Origin: Heterobilharzia americana
Taxonomy: Eukaryota; Platyhelminthes; Trematoda; Strigeidida; Schistosomatidae
NCBI GenBank assembly: GCA_944470555.2
Contig: OX104129.1
Location: forward strand, 83,040,820 to 83,104,819
Length of the DNA: 64,000 nucleotides
Direction: 5' to 3'
The notes beneath the pieces are model-generated. The model made no database searches, had not been told where the DNA came from, and saw nothing but the letters and a program-made list of their open reading frames with translations. Of the stretch, positions 21,485-33,735 are shown piece after piece. Numbering within the stretch: the stretch's first letter is position 1; each line of letters starts with the position of its first letter. Both the position numbers and the translations under genes were made by a program.

Positions 21485-21592
21485 GAAAATAATGGGTGTG
21501 CACTGCTAAGAAGTCCCGTAAAACTGCGACGAAACAGCTATCCAGTGCTCCAGAGTCTTCAGTGTTCTTCCAACTCATACTGGCCCATTAAT
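21485..21592 (+). mobile_element. Family C fragment with altered hammerhead
   Basis: GTGCACTG, CTAAGAA (core changed from CTGAGGA), GTCCCGTAAAACTGCGAC, GAAA, CAGCTATC, CAGTGC. Helix I (GCACTG/CAGTGC) is perfect, but the core is mutated. Only this 3' part of the family is present, abutting the 3' end of RTE-4. Confidence 0.6.
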
Positions 21593-21594
21593 AT

Positions 21595-24500
21595 TATTAT
21601 TGTTTGTCGCGTGGGCTCCTGGTGGAACACACCACTTCAGTAGCACGGCGACATTTCACTGTCTTCTCTCTAATCTTTTTAAGCTGGTTCCACCACTCCC
21701 ACAAGCATTCATTTCTTCCTTATACGATCCCCTCCATGTCACCATAAAATCGAACGCCCAACTCATCGTTTCTCATTTGGCTTCCATCTGACGGCCTGGA
21801 CTAACGCAAGAGAGGTAATTGAAAAAATCAACTTCCTCCACATTTCTTCCTCTGATGGTGACTGGTACTTGTTGTTGTTGTTGCTGGTTATTGGTTGGGT
21901 ATCTTCACTACATCTGTCTTTTCCACGTTCACCTGAAGGGAGTGACTTCTTTCTTTGCTGCCTCAACTCACCTCACCTCTCCTCCTCTGCCAACTTGTTA
22001 GTTTTCCCCTGTACGTCTTCTAGTTTGTGCGACAAGTCATTAGACATAAATCATCATCGTTGGTGAAATCCAAATCTTCTTCTGGAGTCTTTTCATCGGT
22101 CCAGCCAGCGTATGCTCATCTTCTTACAGCTCTACACAGTTGTCTGTTGCATCATCCTGTCTAGTCCAGTCTAGTCAACCACAATCAGGAAGATCACTGG
22201 TGATGATAGTAGGTGGCAGCCTTGTGTTATCCCTTCCTGTCTTCACTTTGAAGGCATTACTGAGCTTTGTTTTCGTTGTGAATCACTTTGCATGTAGCAT
22301 CGTCATACTGCATCGCATATAGCTGTTGAATGAGGTTGATAAATATTTGGGGCAGTGGAACCATAGTATTGAAGCAGTTGCCAAATTGCTTCTTGGTCAA
22401 CAATATCGAGTGCCTTTTGAAAGTGGATGAAGTTTAGGTAGAGAGTTGACTGCCATTCTATACTCTGTCGTATGATGATGCGTAGCGTGTTGTGGCGTTG
22501 CAATTTGATCCGCACATGGTTTATTCTTCCTGAAGCCAGCCAACCAGCCTGTTCCAGTGGTAATTTTGAATCCAACGCATCCTTGAATCTCTCCAGGATG
22601 ATGTGGTCTGATATTTTGCCTTCTTTGGGTGGACAAGGGTCAAGCATGATTCCGTTCTTGCAACGAATGAGTTCGCCCTTGTTTGGGACTTTGACAAGGT
22701 AGAACTTCTTCCAATCAACAGGTAGGTACCTTTCCTTCCTTCCTAGAAAACCTTCTGTAGTAGTGTTGTGAGCATATCCACTGTTGGCTCTGTGTCTGTT
22801 TTCGATGCTTCTGGTGGAATTACATCTAGTCCTGCTGATTTTCCGAATTTCAGCAACTTCATGGCATTCTGGACTTCACTTCTGCTTTTGTCGGGGCGTT
22901 TGTGTTCACTGATAGTTATGTGGGTGGGCTGCTGGTGGTATTTCTGAACGAGTTGCAGGTGGTGGTGGTCAAATTCAAGAGTTTTTGAAGTGATTACCCT
23001 ATCGTTTCCTTTGTTTCTTCCGTTTGGTAACTAGCTTTCCTTCACTATCTCTCATTGTTTTCATCTGCGCTGATCTCTTCCCTACCACATAGTAACTTAG
23101 TTTTTTGATATGATATTGTCAGGTCACTCCTGCAGCCTGTTCTGCTTCAGTTGCAAGTGTGTTGTAGACGTGTCATTTTGTCTTTGCATGCACTCTTCTT
23201 CACTTCTTTGTCCAGTGTAGTGTTTTATAGTTTGCGTTCAGTTCCTCATTTCGTTTTTCATCCCTCCACTGCACTGCACTGGTTCATCTCCTGCTTCACC
23301 ATCTTCCTCTTCATCCTCTATCAGCTTCCATGTGTCCTTCGAGATCCCTTCTTTATCTTCTTTCTTTTTCTTTCCTAACAAGCTTATGAAGGTTCGTTTT
23401 GAAATCTCTTTTAAAGAGTTCCAATGTTCTTCCGCACAGGTTTCTTCACGGATGTTGCTCAATGTCTCCCATTTTGTCTTGATGATTGACCATATGAAGA
23501 TATCCTCCGCAGTTTCGTCCTTCAGTTCACTTTCTGTTCTGGGTGTTCAACTTCAACTGCGGTCTATCACCAACTTCTTTGAAGGCTTTCAACTTGATTT
23601 TGAATGCTGGTTTCTTGCACTAGACAGTTATCTGAGCCCACCTACATCTTCTCCTCTTCTTCATTTGATCTTGTATTCAGTAAGCTGTATCCCCACTTCC
23701 TCACATTGAGATGAAGTCGATCTGATTTTTAGTGTAGTGTGGCTGGTGTCTGGTGAAATCAAATCCATGTCACTGCCTTGTGAATATCCTTGTGTTTGTA
23801 CACACTGCCTAGCCTCCAATCACCAAACCGTTGAATCCGCTGAAGTCTGCAAACACTTCTCCATTCTCATTCATCATTTCACCGAGTGCCTCTTGACTCA
23901 TGATGAGTTCTGTTCCTGTGTTGTCCTCTCCTCTCAGTTTGGCATTCATGTCACCCGACGCATTAGAATTTTGATGTCACCAAGTGGGTTGTGGTCTTGT
24001 CGATTACTGATTGCAGTTGTCTGTAGAATTCCTCCTCTTCCTTCTTCTCTTCATCTGCATTATTTGTGGGTGCGTAACGTAGCACTGGATGACTGTAACT
24101 TCCCTTCCTTTTCAGTTGAATCCATCCTGCTGTCATGATCCTGATTGTGGAGGAGATTGGCTCCCACTACATGAGAGCCTTCGATTCTCTTAAGGACGTC
24201 ATGATAGCCACTCCGAAACTCAGTGTGCTCATGATTGTCATCTGAATTACAATATTGGAGTAGATTATTGACTCTCCAGTTGACAGTTTGCGGAGTCTAC
24301 TTCCATTCCATCTGCTTTCGTAGATTCTTAGCACTTCCATGCCATACCTTCTCATCTCCTTTGCAATCTGCGCAGTCTTGCTAGGTTCATGCATGTTGCA
24401 GATATTCCATGCCTGCTTCCTTACTTTCGCTTTCATCGAGAAAAGACATATCGGCTAATTGGCTTCCCAAATGCTTTCACCAACCGGCTACATTTCGTCT

Positions 24501-24665
24501 CCCCGATTCCAGTGAGGAATAAGTTCGTTTTTTTTATATTTTGTCTGTGCTTTGAAGTTCCTGTAGCAACTGGATTTTTTTTCCGGTGTAGGGCTCCTAG
24601 CCTTATGCCCAACCTTTCCTCTTTATCCGAGCTGAGGACCTGCTGGTAACTAGTGAACTAGTTCC
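21595..24665 (-). pseudogene. Near full-length RTE-type LINE (RTE-4), decayed
   Basis: About 3.07 kb, close to the usual length for an RTE. From the 5' end on the minus strand: the GGTTGGGCATAAGGCTAGGA leader (about 24620-24590) common in RTE elements; the apurinic endonuclease domain (WNICNMHEPSKTAQIAKEM and ESRWNGS then LSTGESIIYS, 24405-24255); a linker with KTKWET (about 23490) and a lysine-rich stretch; an AGLDVIPPEA segment (about 22820); the RT domain with EQAGWLASGR, HVRIKLQR, then INFIHFQKALD, where the catalytic DF-KAFD reads HFQKALD (22560-22400); and the C-terminal region with a glutamine run, ending at 21600. Numerous stops and shifts. Confidence 0.8.
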
Positions 24666-25204
24666 CTAAGCGATTTCAGTCAAACTATTAGAGGTAGAAT
24701 AAACCAAACAGAGTTAACTACAAGCATAGTCATGAAATATGTGAATAGTGTTCAGTTAGTACTCACTTAAGATAGTTACTCTGAATACGTATCTGTGATT
24801 CAACTATGTTATCGTATAACTAACATTCGTCGTTTACTGAATATGGTGCATGTTACTCCCCTGAACTATTGATTCCACTGACTAGCTGTCTTCTGTGATC
24901 ATTATATCAGATTTAATTGTGCATAGAAATGAATGACTAACCAGTTCTCCACTTCATACAAGCCATCTGAATTTTCACCAATTCTTCATCCAGAAGACAG
25001 GAAAAAAGGTTTCTATTCATCATCACAACAGTTCAGCCTAGGACTTTCATAGTAATTCAATATGATCATAAGTATTTTTACAGATGTATTTCAGAAGTAG
25101 ATAATCTGACGTAGATATAATAAATAAATTATTCTCAATTCGACTCAGTCATCAGTGAATGAATAACTGGAAAATGTTATTCTCTGTAACTAAGCTTTGA
25201 TGTA

Positions 25205-25500
25205 TTAATGATGGACCGTGGCTAGCAGTGGAATCCACGATGCGCATTTCGTCCTACTTGGGACTCTTCAGCTGGATTTGCCTGCTTCCCAGTGAGTGAT
25301 ATTGTTCCCACCAGAAGCAGGTACATCCAGCCCATGAGTCCTAAATTGGACAAAATGCGCATCCTGGATTCCACTGCTAGACACGATCCGTCATCAATAC
25401 AATTAGAACGCAGGTAATATCGAGGCATCCACATAGGAGCCCATATGCCAATAAAGACCGATTAATTCGGTCCAAGCAACGACGGTATCATATAAAAACA
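25205..25500. mobile_element. Smalpha-type foldback pair
   Basis: A minus-strand unit (25205-25312) and a plus-strand unit (25313-25390) are joined head to head, with both hammerheads pointing outward. The plus unit begins just upstream of its own helix I, so it is essentially a ribozyme-only copy. A family A inverted-arm segment follows at about 25420-25490 (ATCGAGGCATCCACATAGGA). The plus-strand ribozyme (25325-25369) is mutated in both core strands (CCCATGA and CAAAA). Confidence 0.75.
25233..25277 (-). ncRNA. Hammerhead ribozyme, Smalpha type, CTGAAGA variant
   Basis: Minus strand: ATCCAG, CTGAAGA (fits CUGANGA), helix II GTCC/GGAC closed by CAAGTA, GAAA, TGCGCA palindrome, TC, then GTGGAT. 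One helix I pair next to the cleavage site is lost (G in place of C); otherwise complete. Confidence 0.7.
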
Positions 25501-26112
25501 ATTATACTAGGCGTTTAAAGTTTATATAGTTCTTCCTATAGAAAATTACACCTTCAGGTTCACTCCTACATGAAATTATTCGTGATCCAAATAACTCAGT
25601 GGTACTATCTCTGACTCCAACAATGAGTTATCCTGTCAGGAATCTCTCGAATGATATCAGTTTCCCTGAGTTTGCACATAGTCCTTGCTGAGAAGTGCCA
25701 AGCAGGCCTATTTGCTGATTGCATTCAATCAACCAAAATCTATCGTAATGTGCAGTAACGTTTAGTCTTATGACACACTGACAACACTGGAAAATGATCG
25801 CTACAGTTTGGTTAGCACTCAGGAAGAGTCAATATAGAATATACTACTCTAAGATGACCAATCATTTGCTAACACTTGCTGATAAATTTACTTCCAAACT
25901 ACTAAACATTATAGTGGCAACTGGGAAGTAAGGAGAAAAAGTCAAACACGTGGTTAATAAGATCATTCTTACGGCTTATTCACTTAATGTACACATTTAC
26001 AAAGACAGAAATGATAACAATTCGTGTATGCTTAGATCAAATCTGAAGAGGCAATCGAATGGCTGGCTTCGCAATCTCCAGGATTTAGTAAATAAAGATT
26101 ATTGTTCAGCAC

Positions 26113-29100
26113 TCATTGTTTTAAATTTGAAGCTTCCTGATGACCTCACACATTTTTCCAAATCTGATTCAACAGACAGTTATCTGACGTAAAGATATTT
26201 ACAAGTAGTATTCATCATGGACTGACATGAGTTGGGGAACCATTGAAAATCTCGGAGCACTGGATATTACTGTACACTGCTCATTAGTGACTTGCTTCCA
26301 GATGGATATCAGCAAGCTCCAATGAGAAGCCATAACCAGTGGGGTCAACTAGTCGGAAGTGAAGTGGATGCTAACTGAAGACCTTTGGTGATAGTCGCGC
26401 TATGTCGTGAATTGACAGAAGTTGGAAATTGTGAACCACTGTGAACCGATCCAGTCGCTGAATGGTTAAACGCGTTCGCCGTGAAACCTGAAGGTGTTGA
26501 GTTCGATGTGTGGCTGGGTCGTGGGTGCATACTTCTCAGGAGTCCCATACTAGAACGAAACAGCTGGTGTCCAGTGCTCCCAGATTTTCAATGGTTCCCC
26601 AACTGAAGTCAGTCCATGATGAACACTACTCCCAAATTAAATATCCCCATCCATCTAAAAAACACATAAAGATACTTATTTGTTTACAAACTAACTGGGA
26701 ATCCGTTAGTGAATGACTGAAAGTTGTTAATCTGTAGTTCACTGTTATTCTCTTGCATTACTTACTCACTTTTTATATTGTTCTCTCAATGAATATTTCA
26801 GTTTTCCATTCCAATCTTGTAGGAGTTCGACTGTGATATGAATAGGTGAGTAGTACCACATGTGACTGGCGCATTGTGTGACGTCGGTTAAAATGTCTCG
26901 GACAAAACCAATTCCATTCGAGTTACAGATACACATCACTGATGAGTGGCAATAACTTCGATTCCTAGGTGAAGCAGGTCAACATACTGATCGCTTCCAA
27001 TCAGCCAATATCAATCAGAGTGCATCACCATCGAATTGGTTACTCTCAGGTGAACGGTCAACCAACTAACTTTGTTTACAATTTTATTTCGACATCATTC
27101 AACGTATATTATTGATGATTGCAAAACTGAGAATCATGAGTCAATCATGTAGACATTGAAGTCTTTTCTACAGGCATTTCATTCAACAACTCCACTTGTA
27201 AAATCATGAATGATAACAAGTTTTGTATGTTGTAACCAAATGTGAAAAAGTGATCAACTAACTATTAAGTTTCAAGGACTCTTGAAACTTGAAGTGTGGA
27301 ATATGCTGGATTGAGGGTCGTGAAGTGACTACAGACAACTATCATCTCATCTCGAAGTCTCACAGAATCAGTCGACACTCACTCACTCACTCACTTTCAT
27401 CAGCAACTGGCAGTTTTCGAAATGGTCACCTATTTGACAACTATTTCTAAAATATGTCCAGTCTGTTGTGTTTAGTACTGGGGGATCATTTCACCTGACT
27501 AACTTATTCCTGTTACTGAATATGTTCAGGTGTGATGGAATTTTGATGGTCGTGAACACGAGAAGATGCTACAGGAATGATCAGATTTCAGTAGTGGTAA
27601 GCCATCAACTGGTGTTATGTAGTATGATGTACACCTATTTTTGAGCGTTCGGCTAATTGTCAGAGGAATACTTGACTAATTCACTACACACCTGCATGAA
27701 CTTCTGAGTTTATTACAATGAGAAAAACAACAGGAGGTGATGAAAAACAGAAATATTCCTCGAATATTAGGGAATATGACTGACCTCCTACCTAGTTCAA
27801 CAGCTTTTATGTTATCTAGTGATATCGCAAAATGCAGTCTAAGGTATTAAACGCTTTTCTTACACGTCAATCAGTTTGAGTTTTATTGAGCAATCAGATC
27901 TGTTGGAGGATATGCTGATTAAGAAAAGAGGAGAAGTGTGACTTTACTGGCCATCTTAGCAACTGATGACATAACCGATGAAGTTTTGGTATTCCGGCTG
28001 GATAGAGGTAGGTCGTTTTTCATGAAATGTATAGAAAGCTAATTAGCTATCTCAGCAGTTGTTTGGATGGCCTTTAAATTCGTTCAATAATGATCATTGT
28101 CTATTTCTCATTGTTTATTGAGTGTCAATTCGATATACCATCTTCCGTGTAATATTCCTGCCCATGTGACTAGTTCATTGATGACGTGCCTTTTTTTTAT
28201 AAGTGACTTTAGAAAGTCACCTTATCAACGATTGAAATAACTAATCAATCAGTTGTCTTCATTTCTGTTGGAAATGTAGATTTCAATGAAGACGAGGCGT
28301 TCAATTGTTTACTTCAGTTGTTAGTAAAGTGGGTGTTCAGCTGACAACATTTGAAGGTCACTGTATTTATGGACAAGATAACCAAACAGGTTGTGATATT
28401 TTAGTTGGAATAAAAAAGTATCATTGAATACATGAGCGTGAGTGGATGTTGTATCAGTTGTCATTGTGGCCTTCAAAGTGACCTTAAAAGATGAAGCACT
28501 TCACAGAACACCTCAGCAAGTGATGAGACATCCGATTACATCCCTGTATTTTATGGAAAATACTTTTAAAATAAGACTAGAATTTGTGCACTGTGATGCA
28601 ATGTAATTCCCTTTTCATTGATTTATTACATTTATCACACAACTGAAGGAAGAGTACTGTTTTACTGGATTACGTTTCGGACATAATTTATTGTCCATAG
28701 TCATATGAGGATAACTACACAACTTTGTGACAGACATCCTTTATATTATATATAGTTCTAATTTCCTTGTCTTCTCGTCTCTTTTCCAGGCAAAATACTG
28801 AGGCAAGATTGGTCACTTGAGCAGTCTAAAGTCAACTAGTGTTTTACTATCAGCATTGAAGGCGACCCTAACAACCAACTAAAATAGTCAATCAAACTAC
28901 ACTATTTTATCAAAATCTACCTTTCCAAGTGGAATGGAGAAACCTCTAATTGACCATTTCGACAGTTGTTGAGGTGACCTTTGAAGTCAACGCTAAAAGA
29001 CGAGGTGACTTGGAAGGCCAACATATTAACGGCTGAAATAACCAATCAGGTGTCTTCATTTTGGATGGAAAGACAGATTTCCATAGAACTACACTTGTCT

Positions 29101-31474
29101 AATTGGTCACTTCACTTGTTCCTACCGTGACCTCCAAGGTCACTAGAACAGTTCACTATCTTTTATACTGCATAAGTTATGAATCACTCCTGTCACCATG
29201 ACAGCAGAATGTTATTGAGATAAAAACCAGTAAACAAGTTTCCTGTAGAATATTTCCGAAATGTGCTGTTCAACCCAATTGGTGAATAGGCTATTTCAAT
29301 GTATCACGAGAACCAGTATACTAACTACTAATCACTTCGACAGAATGATGGAAACAACTAATTAGCAAGGCAACAATGAAGACAAGCCTAACGAGGTATT
29401 AGTCACACATTGAAGCCATAAAACATTTGAACACAACACTAAACAGTAGAATGAATGTAGGAAACATGCCAATGTTAATGTTAATGGTTAGATAAATCAG
29501 TGTGTGTTTGTAGACATCGGGTGAAATATGTTCTCGTTTATTGATATTTTATTCTCCTAAGTACGAAGTGATGACTGGCTAATTCGTCTAGACTAGATGA
29601 GCATGAACAGCATGAAAGTGTTGCACTCCTCTTCCCTTTACCTGTCTGCCTCGTAATACATTTGAATAATGGAAGGTTTAATGAGAGGAGTATTTTGTGT
29701 AGTACAAATGGTGTGCTGGATAGAGTGAAGAAAGTGTTGTATTCCATGTTGAGGATTGACACATCGATGTGCATGTGAAGAGTGTTCAAATGATATTCTG
29801 TTGACAAGAATGCCTAGTTGTCTGTGATGATACGTCCACGTTGGAGTCGATCCACTTGTTCATATCTCTCGTTACGTCATGAAATTGTTTATCCAACCAG
29901 TGAAGTGTATGGTGAAGATGTTTTTATTGTAGTGAAGTAATTCCAGTAGTGATTAGTTTCTTCGATTCCGAACAGGATAAAATTGAACAGAGACACTAGT
30001 ATTGAATACTTTACAAGAAGGTTGTTCATTCGCATACTTTACATGTAGACAGATAGAAAAGTAGAGTGTAGAACGTAACACGAAATTGGATTAGTTGGAG
30101 TGTCCACACCATACAAGGATATTCAAAGAAGGATAGAATGAATGGTGTGTGATATTGAAGTAGAGAATTGTGTATGTGATGAACCAGTTGTTCTGATGTA
30201 TAGAGTGAATAATGGTGAAATTGTGTAAGTGCATCCATTCTACACAGAGCATCACATAGATGCTAATAAAGTTTTCGATGTAATTTATTGTGTTCCACAA
30301 ACGACACGACATGTAGTTCGCCAACGCCTCGTCATCACAGTGAAGGCTGTCACGATGAGATTGATCAAGCCTGATTTGTGCATTCAGAAAGAACATGGTA
30401 AGGTGTTACTCCTCACTTGATCTTCAGCTAAGTAACGGCGATACCTGTCATCTTATTCCTTATCGTTTCGTTTCACCATCATATCATTCTTCTCTGATAC
30501 GAATTTTGACTAACTGAGAGTGAGAGGATGAATCGATCTCCTTACAATCTCTAGATTTCATTCCACTTTGAAAATGTAACTGCCTCTAGACCTGGCTTGA
30601 CTACGCACTGTACAATTGGATTTTATAAATGTGTGACCTGAAGAGAATATTCTTTGTTGCTCATATTGTTGTTGTTGTTGTTGTTGTGTTAGGAGAGATG
30701 AAGCATGGAATAGATAAGTGTCAGAGTGATGGATTTTCATCGATGTCAACAAGCATGGTCAGCCAGTGATTCCTATTGTCTGGTTTAGCTCCACCAGTCA
30801 GAATACACCTTTGTATACGGCTCAGACGAAGTGGCAGAGAATTCATCCATTGCTGTCATATCTTGATGTTGTCATCCTGAATCGTCTTCTCCCAATGCAA
30901 TACTACGTCAGCTGACATTGTACATTGAAGTAGGCACTTGTTTGGAGTGCGGAGGATCATGTAATCAATCTGTTTACTGAAAGTCTGTTAGTTTGAGGAA
31001 ACTTTTCAGTGTAGACTGCCGTCAAATACTTGCGAGGCATACAGATTATTGTTTGTCTCTTGATGGTTTTGACAGTATGGAATGGAATGGGGAATATTTT
31101 AAATGGGAAAGTGACGAAATCCATATTGAAATTATGTGAAGTTGCTGGTGATCAATGGGATTCTGTCAGCACTGATAACAAGAGATGATGAAATTGATTG
31201 TTTCTCAGTGACTAGTCAATGTATCGAACCAAGTTCTACAAGAATTCAGTCGCCGCCTGATTGGCGCATTGGTAACATGTCAACCTGCACTGATGGATGA
31301 CACGGATTGAAATGATGAGCATAACACTCCAAGGAACACCCAAATGGGTATCTATCTAATATCCTCTTGAGGACTATGCAGTTGGAGCCTGAGGGGAACG
31401 TGTAGATGGACCCCTCAGAACTTGCAGAAATGGAGAAAAGTGTATGTAACCTGAGACGATGAAAAGTAGGTGGG
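26113..31474 (-). repeat. Right arm of the large palindrome
   Basis: About 5,362 bp, the inverted counterpart of 14173-19549. It contains the same parts in reverse order: a family C element (26196-26640), the diverged motif array (about 27920-29150), a CAA tract (30664-30689) and the decayed family B segment. The 15-bp difference in length is explained by small indels. The outer end at 31474 meets sequence unrelated to that outside the left arm. Confidence 0.92.
26196..26640 (+). mobile_element. Family C element, long form (C5)
   Basis: Palindrome counterpart of C4. About 445 bp, with terminal inverted repeats of about 70 bp (ACAAGTAGTATTCATCATGG ... CCATGATGAACACTACTCCC). Internal order: inverted end down to GGAGCACTGGA, a middle segment, GTCGCGCTATGTCGTG, tRNA-like head (CCAGTCGCTGAATGGTTAAA, box B GAGTTCGATGTG), hammerhead relic at 26527-26577 (CTCAGGA, GTCC/GAAC, GAAA, CAGCTGGTGTC, CAGTGC). 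The CTCAGGA core change is shared with the copy at 56.4 kb, so it marks a subfamily. Confidence 0.75.
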
Positions 31475-31674
31475 ACAAAGCGACTAGTTTGAAAGGTGTT
31501 TGAGTACGGTGGTCGAGGAATTTTAATCAAGTTAACTAGATTTTTATCGAGTGTGATACTTTCAAATGGTCTGAATCACTGATTGTTCGTGTCTTAAAAG
31601 AGGTGAGTGGCTGTCTTATGATAACCACATGGATATCTTTGAATTTGGAGGTTTGTGGTGATTTATTTCTGCCA

Positions 31675-32130
31675 GATTCCTATTCACCATAGACTGATAT
31701 CAGTTCGAGTAACATTGGAAACCTGAGATAACTGGACGGCTGTTTTGTCTACTGATGTCAGTTGGTGACTCATACAAACCTGAGATCTGTAAATCTCCAC
31801 TAACATGTAAATGCAATTGTCCATGTGCTCTTCAGTCACCAGCTTCGATAGGTGATTCTCGAAGTCCTAATTAGAAGCCGTGATCAGGGGAGCAAGCTGG
31901 ATGTGAAGATATTTACTCAATGACGGTGTTGGATGGAGGTGACGTTATATCCTGAACTTGGAGAAGTAGGCAATATGGACCATCAGATTCCTACCCAGTG
32001 ACTCAGTGGCAGTGTAATGGCCACGAGACCTGAATGTTATGGGTGCGCACACCTGAGGATTCCCACAGTAGAATGAAACAGCTTTCCATTGCTTCCAGGT
32101 TTCCAATGGTTCATGATGAATTCCAATCTG
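31675..32130 (+). mobile_element. Family C element, long form (C7), diverged
   Basis: The left end (TATTCACCATAGACTGATATCAG) and its extended inverted segment run through the complement of the hammerhead region. Then come the shared middle segment (TTCAGTCACCAGCTTCGATAG; GAAGCCGTGATCAGGGG), a tRNA-like head (CCCAGTGACTCAGTGGCAGTG near 31994-32014), and a hammerhead relic at 32044-32093: CTGAGGA and GAAA intact, short helix II TTC/GAA, cleavage site TTTC, helix I poor. Probably inactive. Confidence 0.65.
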
Positions 32131-32624
32131 GAAACAGAGAAATCAACCTAACAAACACAGTGTTTAAGATTTTAGGTTTTATGATGATTAGGTGTTTGAG
32201 TGGGGCTTGGGATAAGAAAACTTGAGAGAGGCAGACAAGATTCATACCTGGTTGGTAGATATATCGACCAAATATTCACACTCCACTAGTCTATGGAACA
32301 CAAACACATTTATCGACACCCGAGACTGAATGTGTTTCTCGACCTGAAGGCTTCATTCACCCCTGTTCATGGGGTGGTCATATCGAAGTGTCTCTCATTG
32401 AAAGGCATACCAAGAAAGTAGACGATTCTGTTGAAGGCTCTTCGCTTGAACAACCATAGGTGTGTTATAGCCGGTGATGAGATGGCAGTTGAATAGTCTA
32501 CGTCGAGTTGTGTCTGTCAAGGATGTCCACGCTCTTTGTATTTATCCAACTTCATTAGACATACTGATGAAGATCTCCATCTGAGAGTCTGACATCCCAA
32601 GTATTGATCTAAACACTGATAGAT
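32131..32624. other. No recognisable feature
   Basis: No coding or RNA signal identified. It may be diverged LINE-2 sequence upstream of the RT remnant. Confidence 0.4.
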
Positions 32625-33065
32625 CTCGAGTACGCAGATGACCTAATTAGATTATTAATAATAATAATAAAAATAATGATAATAGTCCTGCTAGGCGAAG
32701 ACGCTGACAACGTGCACAGTCTTCTGAACACTGTGAGTGGTAATTAAAGAATATTTGGGATGAGTTTCATGTCACCGAAGTGCATATATTTACCTCGTAA
32801 CCAGTCTTCAGGGGTTCCCCAGATGACAGAAGAGAGTGATATGGTTGAGCGTGGTGACAACTTCATTTAACTGGGAAGTCGGATCGACCCTGGATGTGTC
32901 AGTGGCTAGCAAAATTCTCTTTCGACACAACAGGTGTGACTGCTTCTTGCCAACTTATACCACCTATATCATCGTCACCGTCACCGTCACGATATCCTGT
33001 TTTCTGTTAAGGGTCAAGTGTATTACGCTTTAGTTTGCGCTGATCTGTTGTATATTCACCTGATA
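32625..33065 (+). pseudogene. LINE-2 reverse transcriptase fragment with an AAT insertion
   Basis: IDLEYADDLI (32626-32655) is the RT catalytic block with both Asp residues. Instead of running straight into LLGEDAD, it is split by about 35 nt of (AAT)n, kept in frame as a hydrophobic string. The downstream frame reads LLGEDADNVHSLLNTVSGN, then FGMSF, SPKCIYL, and an LGSRIDPG segment, with one stop in between (about 32868). A VKGQVYY-like piece follows near 33010. This is a LINE RT thumb region, consistent with the C-terminus at 13.05-13.69 kb. Confidence 0.7.
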
Positions 33066-33284
33066 GAAGAGTATTCGTCACAGAGGATTTCTTTTAATTG
33101 AGTATAGAGGAGACAACGATTTAGCCGACAGAGTATTTCTTTTCAATTTATTCCTCATCAACAAGTCAATTCTCTTCTATAATTTGCATCATATCATTCT
33201 ATTGAAAGCTCATTTGAACTGTTGTAAAACTATTCAGCTGTGAGAAATGCCAGAAGCAATAGTACAGTCTAAGTAATTGACATC

Positions 33285-33735
33285 ATCCTGTTCACCCAAT
33301 GTTATCATTGAGTATTTGTCCAGACGGCCATCTGGCTCACCCCACTGGTCATGACTCTTCATTGGAACTTCGAGAATCATCTCTCAAAGCCAGTCAGCAA
33401 TGCACACCAGTTCAATTGTATTTCGAAGGGGTTGTGGGGATTTGAAAATATTTTAAAGTTAGTATTCATCGGTTGTGCTATGTCGTGAAGTGACAGAAGT
33501 TGAAAATATGAACCATTGCATTCAAAGCGAGTGGCTCAATGGTACCGTGCTGGCCAGGGAACCTGAAGATTACGGGTTCGATCTCGTGTGTGGTCGTGGT
33601 TGCACACTACTGAGGAGTCCCATACTTGTTGGACGAAACAGTTATCCACTGCTTCCAGATTTCCAACCAATGTCAATCTCCAATGAATACTAACTTGAAA
33701 ATATTCCTAAATCCCCACAACCCACTAGAAAAACA
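33285..33735 (+). mobile_element. Family C element, long form (C8)
   Basis: The inverted ends here include an outer GTTGTGGGGATTT block (33429 and its complement at about 33710-33723), so the terminal repeat is longer than in other copies. The upstream segment (TCACCCCACTGGTCATGACT) precedes GTGCTATGTCGTG, a tRNA-like head with box A GTGGCTCAATGGTACCG (33531-33547) and box B GGGTTCGATCTC (33574-33585), then the hammerhead at 33602-33652. Confidence 0.75.
33602..33652 (+). ncRNA. Hammerhead ribozyme, family C, weakened helix I
   Basis: CTGAGGA (33610-33616), helix II GTCC/GGAC (33617-33620 and 33631-33634), GAAA (33635-33638), CAGTTA in place of the CAGCTG palindrome, TC, then CACTGC. The core and helix II are intact. 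Helix I has several mismatches. Confidence 0.5.

Larger units (their letters stand above)
19550..26112. other. Palindrome spacer, 6.56 kb
   Basis: Unique sequence between the two arms: a short unassigned AT-rich stretch (19550-20020), a minus-strand PLE (PLE-2), a family C scrap, a long minus-strand RTE, a family A foldback pair, and unassigned sequence on either side of that pair (24670-25200 and 25500-26112). Both major retroelements lie on the minus strand. Confidence 0.8.

Noticed and set aside
23332..24138. Two frames of 125 and 133 codons on the plus strand
   Set aside because: They are antisense to the linker and endonuclease region of RTE-4 and show no domain.
14173..31474. Giant DNA transposon (Maverick/Polinton type) with long terminal inverted repeats
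   Set aside because: The spacer and arms contain no integrase, protein-primed DNA polymerase, ATPase or capsid-like frame, only retroelement relics. A segmental inverted duplication fits better.
31246..31530. 94-codon minus-strand frame at the outer palindrome boundary
   Set aside because: It crosses the breakpoint at 31474 and only its inner part is repeated in the left arm, so it is chance.
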